Part shown: piece by piece, positions 1 through 9,779 of the stretch
Layout: each line of letters starts with the position of its first letter
How positions within the stretch are numbered: the stretch's first letter is position 1
Assembly: GCA_030789695.1 (NCBI GenBank)
Contig: CM061132.1
Span: 151,412,597 to 151,476,596, forward strand
DNA: 64,000 bases
Direction: 5' to 3'
Origin: Scilla litardierei
Taxonomy: Eukaryota > Streptophyta > Magnoliopsida > Asparagales > Asparagaceae
Notes under the pieces: generated by a model
The model's database searches: none
The model's input: only the letters and a program-made list of their open reading frames with translations
What the model was told of the DNA's origin: nothing
Made by a program: the position numbers and the translations under genes

Positions 1-779
1 ATACTTTTTGATCGTGCTGAGGTATTTCATCCTTGACTAATTGATGCCAATATTCCCGTATGTATGAAAATTTTCTATTGAGGCTGGGCCTGCTTCACCA
101 AGTGCTATGATACGGCTAGCCTAAAAGATCTGTCTTAAATTTTTTAAATTTTGTATGCCATCTGTATGTTCTAAAATTCTAAAATATAAAATTTGGGGTC
201 AATCAAATGCATGTTGACCTAGTCAAGCCATTACAATATATATATATATATATATAATGGTTTAGAATAATAGAATTTTTTGTAATTTCTTAATCGAGGG
301 TTAAATCGTCTTGGGTTTGCCTTTAATTTTGTATTTTTGGTATTTGGAATGTGTATAACAATTTTAAAAAATAATATATATAATTTTTGTGGCCGGCCGC
401 GCTAACATGTTTGGTAAGGTTAGCTGCAGTTGAAGATTGCCATATATACGGCAATGATCTTGTGCGAAAATTTCACATATGATCACCATATGAAAATGTT
501 TAGTTAAAGTTTCTTTATAAAAAATTTACCAGTTGATCTTCACATAACCATACCACAATAAAAAATATGTGTGAACCTTAAGAGAATTTGACACTTGATT
601 AAGTTACTAAAAATTTAACAGTTTTAGAACAATAGAATTGTTTGTAATGATCTGATGTGCAAATAGAGGGATACACTTAATTGTTGGTGTCAGGTGTTTG
701 TATGTATAGACCACATCCAACGGTTTAGATTTTAAAACTAACAATACACTACATTTTTATAGTTTTTTATACGGGGGAG
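1..779. other. AT-rich intergenic DNA, no gene
   Basis: No gene is visible. There is a (TA)n microsatellite at about 236-257. Short pieces around 260-330 and 600-690 (a hydrophobic T-rich run with 'agaattttttgtaa' and 'cttgggttt') match the internal words of the foldback MITE family seen at 5.2-6.3 kb and 8.2 kb, so this is probably decayed MITE sequence. Confidence 0.5.
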
Positions 780-1062
780 TCGTCATCATTCATGACCATG
801 CAGGTCGACACGATGCTAATGACATAGCAGGAGACTGAGGTTGTTGTTGATACCTCCCTGTTGTTGTTGCCGGCCTTCCTCGTTGAACTCTTCATCCGTC
901 TTCCGCCGCTGCTCCACCATGCTTCCACTTTCATACCTCCGATAACACCTACCCTCTCCTTCTGCATCCCCCCCCGATAAGCTCCCCTAACCTTCCCTGT
1001 GGACCTCAGTCTCCCGCTATGTCATTAGCGTCGTGTTGACCTGCATGGTCATGAATGATGAC
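780..1062. repeat. Foldback element with ~60-bp inverted arms
   Basis: The left arm (about 780-838) and right arm (about 1003-1062) are near-perfect inverted repeats; both contain the words 'gaccatgcaggtcgacacg' / 'cgtgttgacctgcatggtc'. They enclose about 160 bp of GC-richer spacer. Short open frames here run across the arms on both strands and are not considered genes. No target-site duplication was recognised. Confidence 0.7.
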
Positions 1063-1381
1063 GAGAATGAAGATGGATATTGGCGAGTGGGGTAATAGAG
1101 GAGGTCGGCAAAGGGTAGGAGGAAGCGTGTGCCGAGGAGCGACGCGGGAGAATCAACGACAGTCAATAAGAGGTAGCAGTAGCAAAATAAGAAAGAAAGA
1201 GAGCAGATGGGGGTTTTGAATCTAGATGCTGATTTGCAAAATTTTCAAATTTGCAAGTCAGACCCAATTTTATCCCAGCCTGATAAGTGACTGAGATTGT
1301 GTCACAATTATCAAGGCGGAACTCCATCCTCGTGTAGTCGATACATATATTGATTATATATATATAGGAATATGTTACTGC

Positions 1382-1737
1382 GCTGTCAGCACAGGAATTC
1401 TCCTGTGCTGACAGCGTTTTGGGGTATAAAAAAGTATTTTTTTGAAATTTTTTTACAGTGTGTTCTACAACTTGTTGGCTACACCCCCACCAATTTTCGA
1501 GTCAATCCAACACCGTTTGAGCCTCCATCCATGCGTTTCAAAAAATAGCTCAAATTCTGAAACTGTCGGCGTAATCTTTTTGAAACGCATGGATAGAGGC
1601 TCAAACGGTGTAGGATTGTCTCGAAAATTGGTGGGGAGGTAGCCAACAAGTTGTAGAACACATTACCAAAAATTTCCTAAAAAATACTTTTTATTGCCCC
1701 AAAGTCCTGTCTGCACATGAAAACCGTTCATGTGCAG
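1382..1737. repeat. Long-hairpin foldback element capped by two mini-hairpins
   Basis: A large hairpin (about 1421-1705) pairs two ~125-bp arms containing 'ttctacaacttgttggcta' and its complement. It is bordered on the left by a separate 15-bp-arm hairpin (1382-1396 with 1401-1415, loop ATTC) and on the right by an 11-bp-arm hairpin (1711-1721 with 1727-1737). Open frames read through the arms on both strands only because the arms are complementary. The superfamily is unknown; a non-autonomous DNA transposon (MITE/foldback) is most likely. Confidence 0.75.
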
Positions 1738-1782
1738 TCAGCACACCTCCATATTGTTCATATGTATGTATGTCTATATGTA

Positions 1783-2748
1783 CTAGTCATGATGTGCCCG
1801 CGGGCACGGTTCATTTAAGATTTTCCACGCGAAATTTTTGTTCACTAAAAAATTATTTCCACATCCAAAATTAAAAAGAACAAATTAGCGTAAAAATATT
1901 TAGCGGCACGGGCACTTCGGCGCGGAACAACAAATTCGGCGCATGCGTCTTCGATACGAAATAACAAATTCGACGTGGAACAAAAAAATCAGCGTAAAAA
2001 TTTAATGTGAGCCTTCGACGCTGTTCATTTAAGATATCCCCTCAAAATCTATGTTCTCCCCAAGAATTATCCCCCCTCTAAAATCTAAACAAACAAAAAT
2101 TTAGCTTCGGCGTGGGCGCGGTTCATTTAAGATATTCCCTCAAAATCTTTGTTCTTAAAACGGCACAGGCGTCTTTGGCGTAAACAACAAATTCGGCGTG
2201 GGCGCCTTAGATGCGAAACAAATTAGCGTAAAAAATCGGCGCAGACGCCTTTGGCGTAGAACAACAAATTAGCGTAAAAATATTTCAGAATTTTACAGCT
2301 AATGAAAGCGAGAGTGCGGAGACTTGTTTGTAGCCGAAATTTTGTCTGAAGTGGACAAATTGGGCAGTGATTTGGGGATTAAATTTGTTTTTGACTGCTA
2401 TGATTGATGCCACCTATTGTTATGAGGGAAATTTTGATGATATTGTAATCGCTGTGGAAATCTTTGTGCATTAAATTCTCATCATTAAAATTTTGAAAGA
2501 GGATGGACCAAGTCTTAAAGGTAGAGCACAACTTTTTATGCATTAAATTTAAACGAATATCAATAATGTTGCACTAAAAAATTAGTTCCCCCACCAAAAG
2601 TTTCCGCCAAAATTTTTCACATGCTATCTTCCTAACCATTCACTCATCAAGATTAAATCTGAGCCGGCTTTCAATCAACCTGTTTTCCTAGTCTGCTTGT
2701 CCTAGTCAGCCCTAGAATTCAAAAAAAAGTTGTGTTTTATATAATAGA
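1783..2748 (-). mobile_element. Non-autonomous Helitron, 966 bp
   Basis: Read on the minus strand, the element starts TCTATTATATAAAACACAAC at 2748 and ends CTAG at 1783. It is flanked by A on the 5' side (2749) and T on the 3' side (1782), the Helitron insertion rule. Seven bases before CTAG is a perfect 14-bp palindrome, GTGCCCGCGGGCAC (1794-1807), the expected 3' hairpin. The interior has degenerate tandem units around 'aatttgttgttccgcgccga'. No RepHel coding sequence is present, so it would need a helper in trans. The last ~200 bp match a second copy ending at 44911 in the opposite orientation. Confidence 0.9.
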
Positions 2749-2775
2749 TGTGTGTGTGTGTATAAATATATATAT

Positions 2776-2933
2776 AATAATGGTTTCATATGACAATGGA
2801 GGCTTAGCTTCATATACCAAGACACAAAAGTGGGGAAGTACAACAAGTACAAGCCCATGTGGGGCTTGTACTTCCCCACTTTTGTATCTTGGTATATGAT
2901 ATTAAGCCTCCATTGTCATATGATACCCATTAT

Positions 2934-2937
<4 letters not shown>
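2776..2937. mobile_element. Hairpin MITE with 'cctccattgtcatatgat' ends
   Basis: The unit is almost wholly self-complementary. The left arm starts 'aataatggtttcatatgac' and the right arm ends 'gtcatatgatacccattatt'; the interior arms are also complementary ('gtggggaagtacaa' with 'ttccccac'). A second member at 3350-4880 has the same ends. It lies beside (AT)n, which hides any TA target duplication. Confidence 0.75.

Positions 2938-2992
<55 letters not shown>
2938..2992. repeat. (AT)n microsatellite
   Basis: About 27 uninterrupted AT dinucleotides abut the end of the hairpin MITE. Open frames across it encode only alternating Ile-Tyr. Confidence 0.95.
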
Positions 2993-2994
<2 letters not shown>

Positions 2995-3349
2995 AATATT
3001 CAAATGAAAACATTTCGCTCGGTGCGAAAATGTTTTTATCTTTTTTTTTGAATTTTTTCTACCCTCATTCACGTTGTTATACACCCCTAAAAATGGTTGA
3101 AAACTAATGTGATTTGGCTTTCGATGAAGGCATTACAATATTTTCGCTCATTTTGAAATCGTTAATTTTGTAACGGGTGGATCGGTGCTCAAATCCCCCT
3201 CGGTTCACCAATTATTTTCCCTGGGGTATATAATTGTATGGATTAAATATCAAAGAAATTGAAAAAAATTCAAAAAAATCCTAAAATTCTTTCCGCAAGG
3301 TACGAAAGCCTCCTTTTCGCATCAGAAAATCACTAATATATACATATAT
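2993..3349. other. MITE-derived intergenic DNA
   Basis: No gene. 3110-3230 contains inverted words ('aaatcgttaattttgtaacg' and neighbours) resembling the interior of the MITE family at 5.2-6.3 kb. Confidence 0.4.
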
Positions 3350-3501
3350 ATGAGAATAATGGGTATCATATGACATGTGAGGTATTTCCTCATATATAAG
3401 ACACAAAAGTAGGGTGGTACAAGTCTACATGGGCTTGTACTTGTTGTACCACCTCACTTTTTGTGTCTTGGTATATGAGGATATGCCTCCATTGTCATAT
3501 G

Positions 3502-4366
3502 CAGTGTTCTAAATATCGGATATCGGTCGCGTATCGACTTGGAAAATTTGATATCGGTTTGTATATATCGGGGATATATCGAGGATATTGACTAAATATC
3601 AGAATGTCATATCGAAGACTAATAAATGATGTTATATGCAAGCATAGATGTATCTAAGAAGATATTAATTATACAAACTCAAATAAAAATATGTTTTGGG
3701 TATACTTAGCTCATTAAATGCAAATATTGGTCATTCACTCTGCGAAAAAAAATTTAAGTAGTCATGAACCAAGTGAGTACAATACGTACAAAATATGATT
3801 TCATATTACATTAGTTAAGCATGCTATCATTTTAATAACATAACTATGTTGTTAACTATTAAAAAAATTAATTAACACTTTAACGGCTGTTATACAAAAC
3901 TCCTATTTATATTACATTAATGTGAATCATGTGAAGCCAATTTTTGACTAGTTATCATAACAAATGAGCCACAGCAGTATAATATCATAATAAAGCTATA
4001 AAATCAGCCGAAAGTTTGAACGTTAAGAAAAATCAGCAAGCTTTTATCACCAAGGCATTTATCCACCAGATTCATTTCGCCAAGACATAATATTGTTTGC
4101 TAGCCTATATCATGTATCAATTTTTTCTGACAGATAAAATTACCGAAAGATTTGAGAGTAAAAGAGCATGAAAGTGTCGAACAGTCGAAAGAAGATATCG
4201 ATTGATTCATTGATGCATCGACTGCAAACTGAAGGCTGCAGCAAATAAAAAAGCAGCAACTACAAATTGAAGCAAATAAACATTAACAAGAAATTTCCAA
4301 AAAAGACACGATGAATCCTTTGTGAAGACTGTAATGAAGCCTGTAAATCCTCACCTTTGGACTTAG

Positions 4367-4413
<47 letters not shown>

Positions 4414-4857
4414 ACATCATTGGTCGAAGAGATGGAGAGCTGTGTTTCCGATCGAAACCGTCGAGAGAGGGAAAGCGACAACGTCGGTCGAAGAGAGGGA
4501 AAGTGGCGACGTTGGTCGAAGAGAGGCAGAGCGGCGTAATCGAAGTGAGAAAATTAGGGCTTTTGGTCCTACCTCTCACGAATTTGCCCCTATATTTACG
4601 GGTATCGAGTCGAGTCGGGTAACGAATTACAAACCCGACCCGTCACCCGACCCGCTGACCAAAATATAAAAGAACCAAAATCGGCCGATATTTCAAAGCG
4701 AACTATTGGCCGGTATATCGGCCCACAACCGATTTTGTTGGCCGATATCGATGAAAAATCTAAAAATGCAATTTATCACTATATATCGTATAGCTCATGT
4801 CTAATTTTCGATATTGCGGCCGATATATTGGATATCGGTCCGTTATTTAGAACACTG
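3502..4857. mobile_element. hAT-type DNA transposon, non-autonomous, 1356 bp
   Basis: The ends are inverted: CAGTGTTCTAAATA at 3502-3515 and its exact complement at 4844-4857. Both are followed internally by many copies of a 'gatatcgg/ccgatat' word, the subterminal repeat pattern of hAT elements. It is flanked by a perfect 8-bp duplication GTCATATG (3494-3501 and 4858-4865), the hAT hallmark. No transposase ORF is visible. A (GA)n tract at 4371-4411 produces spurious open frames on both strands. Confidence 0.9.
4371..4411. repeat. (GA)n microsatellite
   Basis: About 20 GA dinucleotides inside the hAT-type element. Confidence 0.95.
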
Positions 4858-4891
4858 GTCATATGATACCCATTATTCTATATGAGGTAAA

Positions 4892-5241
4892 GATTTCATA
4901 GGGTGACTTCTCCTATGAAATCTAAGGAGTCGCCCCCATTTTCCCCCATATCCTACATTTTTTCGAATTTTTTTCTTGGAATTGTTGTTCATGGATTATC
5001 AACATACCAAAAATCAAGGCATTCCAATACTTTTAGAGCCCTCATTTACCCCTTACAAGTTCATGTGTTTTTCAGACCGTTTTCAGACCGTTGAAGTTGT
5101 AAGGGGTAGATGTGGGCTATAAAAGTATTGGAATGACTTGATTTTTGGTATGTTGATTATCCATGATGTGAACAACCCCATGAAAAATAAAATCCAAAAA
5201 ATGTGGGAAATGGGGGGGAAATGGGGGCGACTCCTTAGATA
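4892..5241. repeat. Long-hairpin foldback with a terminal mini-hairpin
   Basis: Two ~140-bp arms (about 4919-5060 and 5090-5241) are inverted copies, sharing words such as 'aaggagtcgcccccatttt' and 'accaaaaatcaaggcattcc'. A separate 11-bp-arm mini-hairpin (4892-4902 with 4912-4922) caps the left side, the same design as the foldback at 1382-1737. Open frames through the arms are not genes. Confidence 0.75.
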
Positions 5242-6266
5242 TATGAAACATATGATATATGTGGCAAAATCACATATATCACACTAGCCACATATGTTAC
5301 AATTAAAAAGTTCACACTACTATTTTTTAGAGGATATGAACTTTCATTTTGTTCACATTTTAAAACATCTAATATTGGACGAACCTAATGGGTTTTGCTC
5401 GTTTATACATATGTCGTAAAAATTTTCATTCTAAATTTGTGACTGATGGATGGACGAGCAAAACCCCCTTTTGTTGACTCAATATTTGATGTTTTAGAAT
5501 ATGAAAATCAATGAATAAATTGTTCTGATTGTAAAAAATAAGGTCTGTGGATTTTTCGAGACTGTGTTTAGCCACATGTTATGTGTCCCATTATTCTATA
5601 TATATTAATGAACTGTGTTAGTGTGGTAAAATTCATGCCATTCATGTGATGGCATAATGACTCCAAGTGTTTAATATTTTAAGAACTTTTTGGTATTGTT
5701 GTACACTTTCTAAAACTCCAACCACAAATATCAGGTAAAGTCTAGGGGGATTTTACCATCGTTCGGCTCGTTACAAAAAGTTCAGTTACTCTGAAATTGT
5801 TGAATTTGTAATGGTTTGATCATGTGGAAATATGTGGGATTAATTCAATTTTTTGTATTATGATCATCTATTATGTGTTGATCATTATCAAAAAATTTGA
5901 AAAAAAAATAAAAGATACCAAAAGTGTGTGGTAGTATGGGAAAAAATTTCAGCGTTCCTGCACATATACATTATTCTAATACACATGAGAATATGTGAAA
6001 ATATGATATATGTGGCTAAACCACATATACCCCTTGAAAAGTCCACCAAACATTTTTTTGTTCATTCATCCAGTTATCACAAATTAAACGGTTTCATAAA
6101 AATAGAATTTTTTGTAACATGTGGATGAACAAGAGGAAGGTCTTGGGTTCTCTCGATATTTGGTGTTTTGTAGTTTTAAAATATGATGAACAAAATGAGC
6201 GGTTCTAAGAAATAAGCGATGATGGATCTTTCTAGGGGTCATGTCATATGTTTCCCATTATTATAT
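5242..6266. repeat. Cluster of related hairpin MITEs
   Basis: At least two, probably three, related copies lie head to tail: about 5242-5605, 5611-5925 (weaker) and 5985-6266. Shared words are 'catatgatatatgtggc' near the left end, 'gaacctaggggg/cttgggttc' pairs, and 'tttgtaac...gttacaaa' pairs in the middle; right ends read 'tcccattattctatatat'. The copies differ enough to be old. No coding sequence is visible. Confidence 0.55.
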
Positions 6267-7371
6267 ATATTTGTGCGTGCACGTGCACCAATTTCTATTG
6301 TTGCATGCATTGCCACCTGGACATGGGACACATGCGTCATTTGTCCTAGGGTTCTAAAGTGTTTGACATGTAGTCTTGAGGCGGACATGGGGCTGTGTTG
6401 TGTGTTGTGTGTGCGCGCGCGCATGTGTGTGTTCACATGCATAACTATACCTGTGTGTGTATCCAATTTTTACAGGATTAATTGGATTACTTTCCAGGCC
6501 TACTTGTTTTCCCACATGATATTGACATCCTACTTGTTTTACAGGATTAGTTGGATTTATCTACTCCGCTGACAATTTTACATGCTAATCTACCACTACA
6601 CCGTAACTTACAATTCATTGTAAGTAGAATTAAGAGAGAGACACAAGTGAATTGAAAGAGAAAATTTGAAGGTTTTTAACACTTCTGACTACTATAGTAT
6701 TTCTAACCAAGCAGAATTGTGTCTTGTACATATGCAGACATATGGGGAACAGGCAGAAGATTTCCTTCTTAATATCAGAGAACTCATCCAGCTTTGAAAC
6801 GATATCCTGGATTTTGCCTTTATTGACGAACTCTGCAAAGCCTAAGATAATGCGAGCTAAATATTGATCTTCCGACGTAAATGTATGTATTGAAACTACC
6901 GAGACTAAGGTGAATGTATCATTATGGTTCTTCACTTTGTTTTTGCACCTTGAAGTTGGTTGTAAGACACATTCGATAGCAGGATCCACAAATCGAATAG
7001 TAAAATAGACGATCATCATTGAAAGCAATTCACATGCCTGACCTAGGGGGCGTTTCATGTCCAGGCCAGATGGTAATATGGCATGCTTTGATGGGGTCAC
7101 ACAACTTCATCAATATTTGTTTTATGTATTGCTGCCTGCCATGGTTTCTTCCATTTGGTTTATCTTGGCTCATTGTAAATTATGTTCAGTGTTGGACGAT
7201 GCTCACTGGGAAAAAAATGGTTGCAATTTTATTTACCTTTTCAATTTATGCATCAAGTGTGTTAACTTGGTCATTTGTATTCTGAACATTGTTCTGTTCC
7301 CCTTTTTTTAAAATTAAAAGGTTAGGTTTGAAAGTAGTCTGATTTCGTTTCATTTGTTGCAGCATGTTTGG
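6267..7371. other. Intergenic DNA with GT/GC-rich patch
   Basis: A GT/CG-rich microsatellite-like patch lies at about 6393-6460. A minus-strand open frame of 156 codons (6630-7100) has no recognisable family, signal peptide or repeat; I do not call it a gene. The last ~60 bp, ending 'catttgttgcag', look like an intron end leading into the kinase relic that follows. Confidence 0.4.
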
Positions 7372-7483
7372 GACGATGCATGAATTATGCGAATTGGGTG
7401 ATGTCTATAGCTTTGGTATTCTGTTGGAAACATTCATAGGAAAAAGGCCAAGAGAAATCGTGTTTGAACCTAATATACTATGC
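7372..7483 (+). pseudogene. Relic of a receptor-kinase last exon
   Basis: Translation gives a kinase subdomain IX-like stretch, GDVYSFGILLETFIGKRP, then a Phe-Glu remnant. This aligns with the start of the second exon of the LRR receptor kinase at 26854 (SDVYSFGILLLETFTGKKP). It follows a plausible acceptor ('ttgttgcag'), so it looks like a decayed second exon. No other kinase or LRR parts were found nearby. It indicates that an LRR-XII kinase paralogue once lay here. Confidence 0.75.
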
Positions 7484-8175
7484 CGGTGTGCTACAATTTG
7501 ATGCTATATTAGTCGGCTTCTTGAAAGATGGATGATATTGAATTATTCCAAAATCTTGCAGTGAAGACAGTTTATATGGACCGGGGACGCTAGCCCTCTT
7601 CGAGCAAGCTTAACCGATTATGTGCATCTGTACTCGTCGCTTCAGTTGTTGTAACGGCAAGTTAAACTAGAAAATTTTGGCGATTGATTTGAAGTCGGGC
7701 AATTCACAGGTTATACGCAGGTGCAAGGCATAAAGGAGCCATCGAAGGCAATCTTTCTTGCATGCGAGGAGGACATGGAAGACGCAATGGTAGCAACAAA
7801 AAGGGAGTGTGGACATTTAGTAGTGACTAGTTTATGAGCTGTGTTATGAAGCAGGAACTCGATCTGTAGGCTCCCCAGTTTGCTGAATCCCTTTAGCTGC
7901 AGATGATAATATGGCATGCCTTTTCCTTGGTGGTTCTTGATTTGTACGGGCAAAAAAGGGTAACTAATCGCCATCATTCACATATGTAATTATATTTTTG
8001 TTTTGACTGAATTGAAATATCATAATTATATCAACATTTCGCCTTGTGTTGGCATATTCGATCAGGCCCACCAAGTCCACTTAAGTCTAATCCGTCAAAG
8101 GCTAAATTATGGCCTGGAAGATCATTATTTTGCTAGGGTTAAGTTAACGAAATACCTCTAATCACATTATATATA
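7484..8175. other. Intergenic DNA, no gene recognised
   Basis: A minus-strand frame (7711-7977) and the complementary plus-strand frame near 7720-7850 are open, but neither resembles a known family. No splice context is convincing. Confidence 0.3.
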
Positions 8176-8426
8176 GGAGAATAATCGAAATCATATGACA
8201 TATGAGGTTAAACCTCATATGTAGCTTCTAAAACTCCATCCAAAGCTATTTTTTGGATGATTGCTGCTGTTGAGTTTCGTTTTCATATTCTAAAATTCCA
8301 AAACACCGAATATCGGGTGAACCTAGGGGGTTTTGTTTGTTCATCTATCTGTCGCAAAAGTTTTATTCATGCAAAACTGTTAAATTTGCGATGGATGGAT
8401 GAAAGGATAAAATCTCTTGGGTTCAT
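8176..8426. mobile_element. Hairpin MITE truncated by the copia insertion
   Basis: It begins 'gagaataatcgaaatcatatg' and carries the family's internal words ('gggtgaacctaggggg', 'tcgcaaaagttt', 'aaatttgcgatgg'). It stops at 'gggttcat' where the retrotransposon LTR begins. After the retroelement (21778 on) only a short piece ('agatatgtggtgttttag') looks like the missing arm. Confidence 0.55.
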
Positions 8427-9316
8427 TGAAATTCAGTACGCAGTAATAAAACACAGATCCAATGAAACAACACAAGTCAATCAGAGACACACAAGACTTG
8501 GTAACGCAGTTCGGTGCGCACACCTACATCTGCGGGGCCACGCCCAGAAAAACAGAATATTCCACTAAAATAATCAACGAGTACAAACTCTAATACCATG
8601 TTTCTACTAGGAGGAACATGCTCCCCCTTAATACAAACCGTGAAGGGTGATAACCATCAACCCCGTGGAGTATTCTCGGCAAGCTCCCCTTGCCTACAAG
8701 CTCCCCTTGCATGTAAGCTCCTCTTGCACCACCGACTAGATCAACTCCCTTGATCCTACGTGCGTAGCCGTCGGCGTCCCTTCCGGAGTTTCAAAACTTT
8801 TTCCCAAAAGTCGTGACCTAGCCGTCGCTGCACTCAAACCCTAATAACCCACGCTCCCCCCGCATCCGCGGGTCAAACGGCAAATCTCCAATCAATGCAG
8901 CTCCAGCACGGCAGCCCACAAAATTCGCAACCCTCAACAGCATGAGATCCCGCAAATCCTCAAGAGCCCGTTGCGAAAGATATTGTGAGCAAAAATCTCT
9001 TCAACCATCTTAACAGAATAACCAAGAGATATAGACTTCCAAATAAATCTTTAACAGTATTCAATCAACATAAATACCTGATATCGTTAAAGATAGAAAG
9101 CTGAGATCACGAGTTACCAGAACGGGATACCATATACAACGTACAAACATTGCCGTAAAAGACACAGCGTGTTGAACATTATGGTACAACATAATGTTCA
9201 ACAATTCTTCCAACATAACCAAGCTGAGTCGTCTCTCTTCTTTAAGATAATTAAGAACGGATACAACGATATCTTAGTGCCACTATTGACAACAAAGTCG
9301 CCTATGAGACCTAACA
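8427..9316 (-). repeat. 3' LTR of the Sirevirus-like element
   Basis: This is the copy of the direct repeat at 20920-21777. On the minus strand it starts TGTTAGGTCTCATAGG and ends ...CTGAATTTCA (TG...CA). It is about 32 bp longer than the 5' LTR because of an extra 'caagctccccttgca'-type repeat near 8695-8728. The stretch near 9166-9215 contains inverted TGTTGAACAT/ATGTTCAACA words, a palindrome-rich zone as found in Sirevirus LTRs. Confidence 0.93.
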
Positions 9317-9331
9317 ATCTCCCCTTTTGTC
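9317..9331 (-). other. Polypurine tract (PPT)
   Basis: The minus strand reads ACAAAAGGGGAGATT directly before the TGTTAG start of the 3' LTR. Purine-rich tracts in this position prime plus-strand synthesis in LTR retrotransposons. Confidence 0.85.
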
Positions 9332-9779
9332 ATTTAGTGGCACAATCTCAGATACGAAGTAGAAACAGAATGAAGAGAACAGATCAAACAAGAGATTTCA
9401 AGATAGAGGACCATTTTCAGAACTTGAAGGGAACCACATTCAGACTAACACCTTCAAATCAGCATCACCATAATAAACATCATATTCAGCATCTCCAGAG
9501 CAAGAAATACCCCCAAAAACAAGAACAACAAACCAGCAGTCTGAACCTCCCACAGCCAACAAGTAGACACAGTAGTGACCCCAACAGCAGGCATCCCAAC
9601 CAACAAAAACAAAGTATCTACAAATTTCACAATATTTTCTCCCCTTTGGGCCATTAAAGGCTAGAAACATACCTCACTTAATCAACAACACCAGGGGCTG
9701 CCCTCAATGATCCTGACTTCAAAGAAGAAAGTCGTTCTTGTAGCATGAGCTTGTGTGACTCTAGCAGAGCCTTCTGGCT
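9332..9779. other. Untranslated region between third ORF and PPT
   Basis: A-rich region between the stop of the envelope-like ORF and the PPT. Open frames on either strand (9169-9657 plus, 9440-9670 minus) have biased composition and no family resemblance. Confidence 0.5.

Larger units (their letters stand above)
3350..4880. mobile_element. Hairpin MITE split by a later hAT insertion
   Basis: The left part (3350-3501) begins 'agaataatgggtatcatatg' and holds the paired arms around 'gtggtacaag'. The right terminus (4858-4880) is the exact complement, 'gtcatatgatacccattatt'. The two pieces are separated by the element at 3502-4857. Removing that element and one copy of its TSD gives a unit with the same ends as the MITE at 2776-2937. 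The MITE is therefore older than the insert. Confidence 0.85.

Noticed and set aside
2830..3107. Open frames with Ile-Tyr runs on both strands
   Set aside because: They translate an (AT)n microsatellite and a MITE arm.
4283..4669. Ser-Leu and Arg-Glu rich frames
   Set aside because: They cross the (GA)n tract inside the hAT-type element; no family resemblance.
6630..7100. 156-codon minus-strand frame
   Set aside because: No recognised domain, homologue, or splice context; likely chance.
9169..9657. 162-codon plus-strand frame
   Set aside because: It runs from the LTR into the untranslated zone of a minus-strand retroelement; low-complexity.
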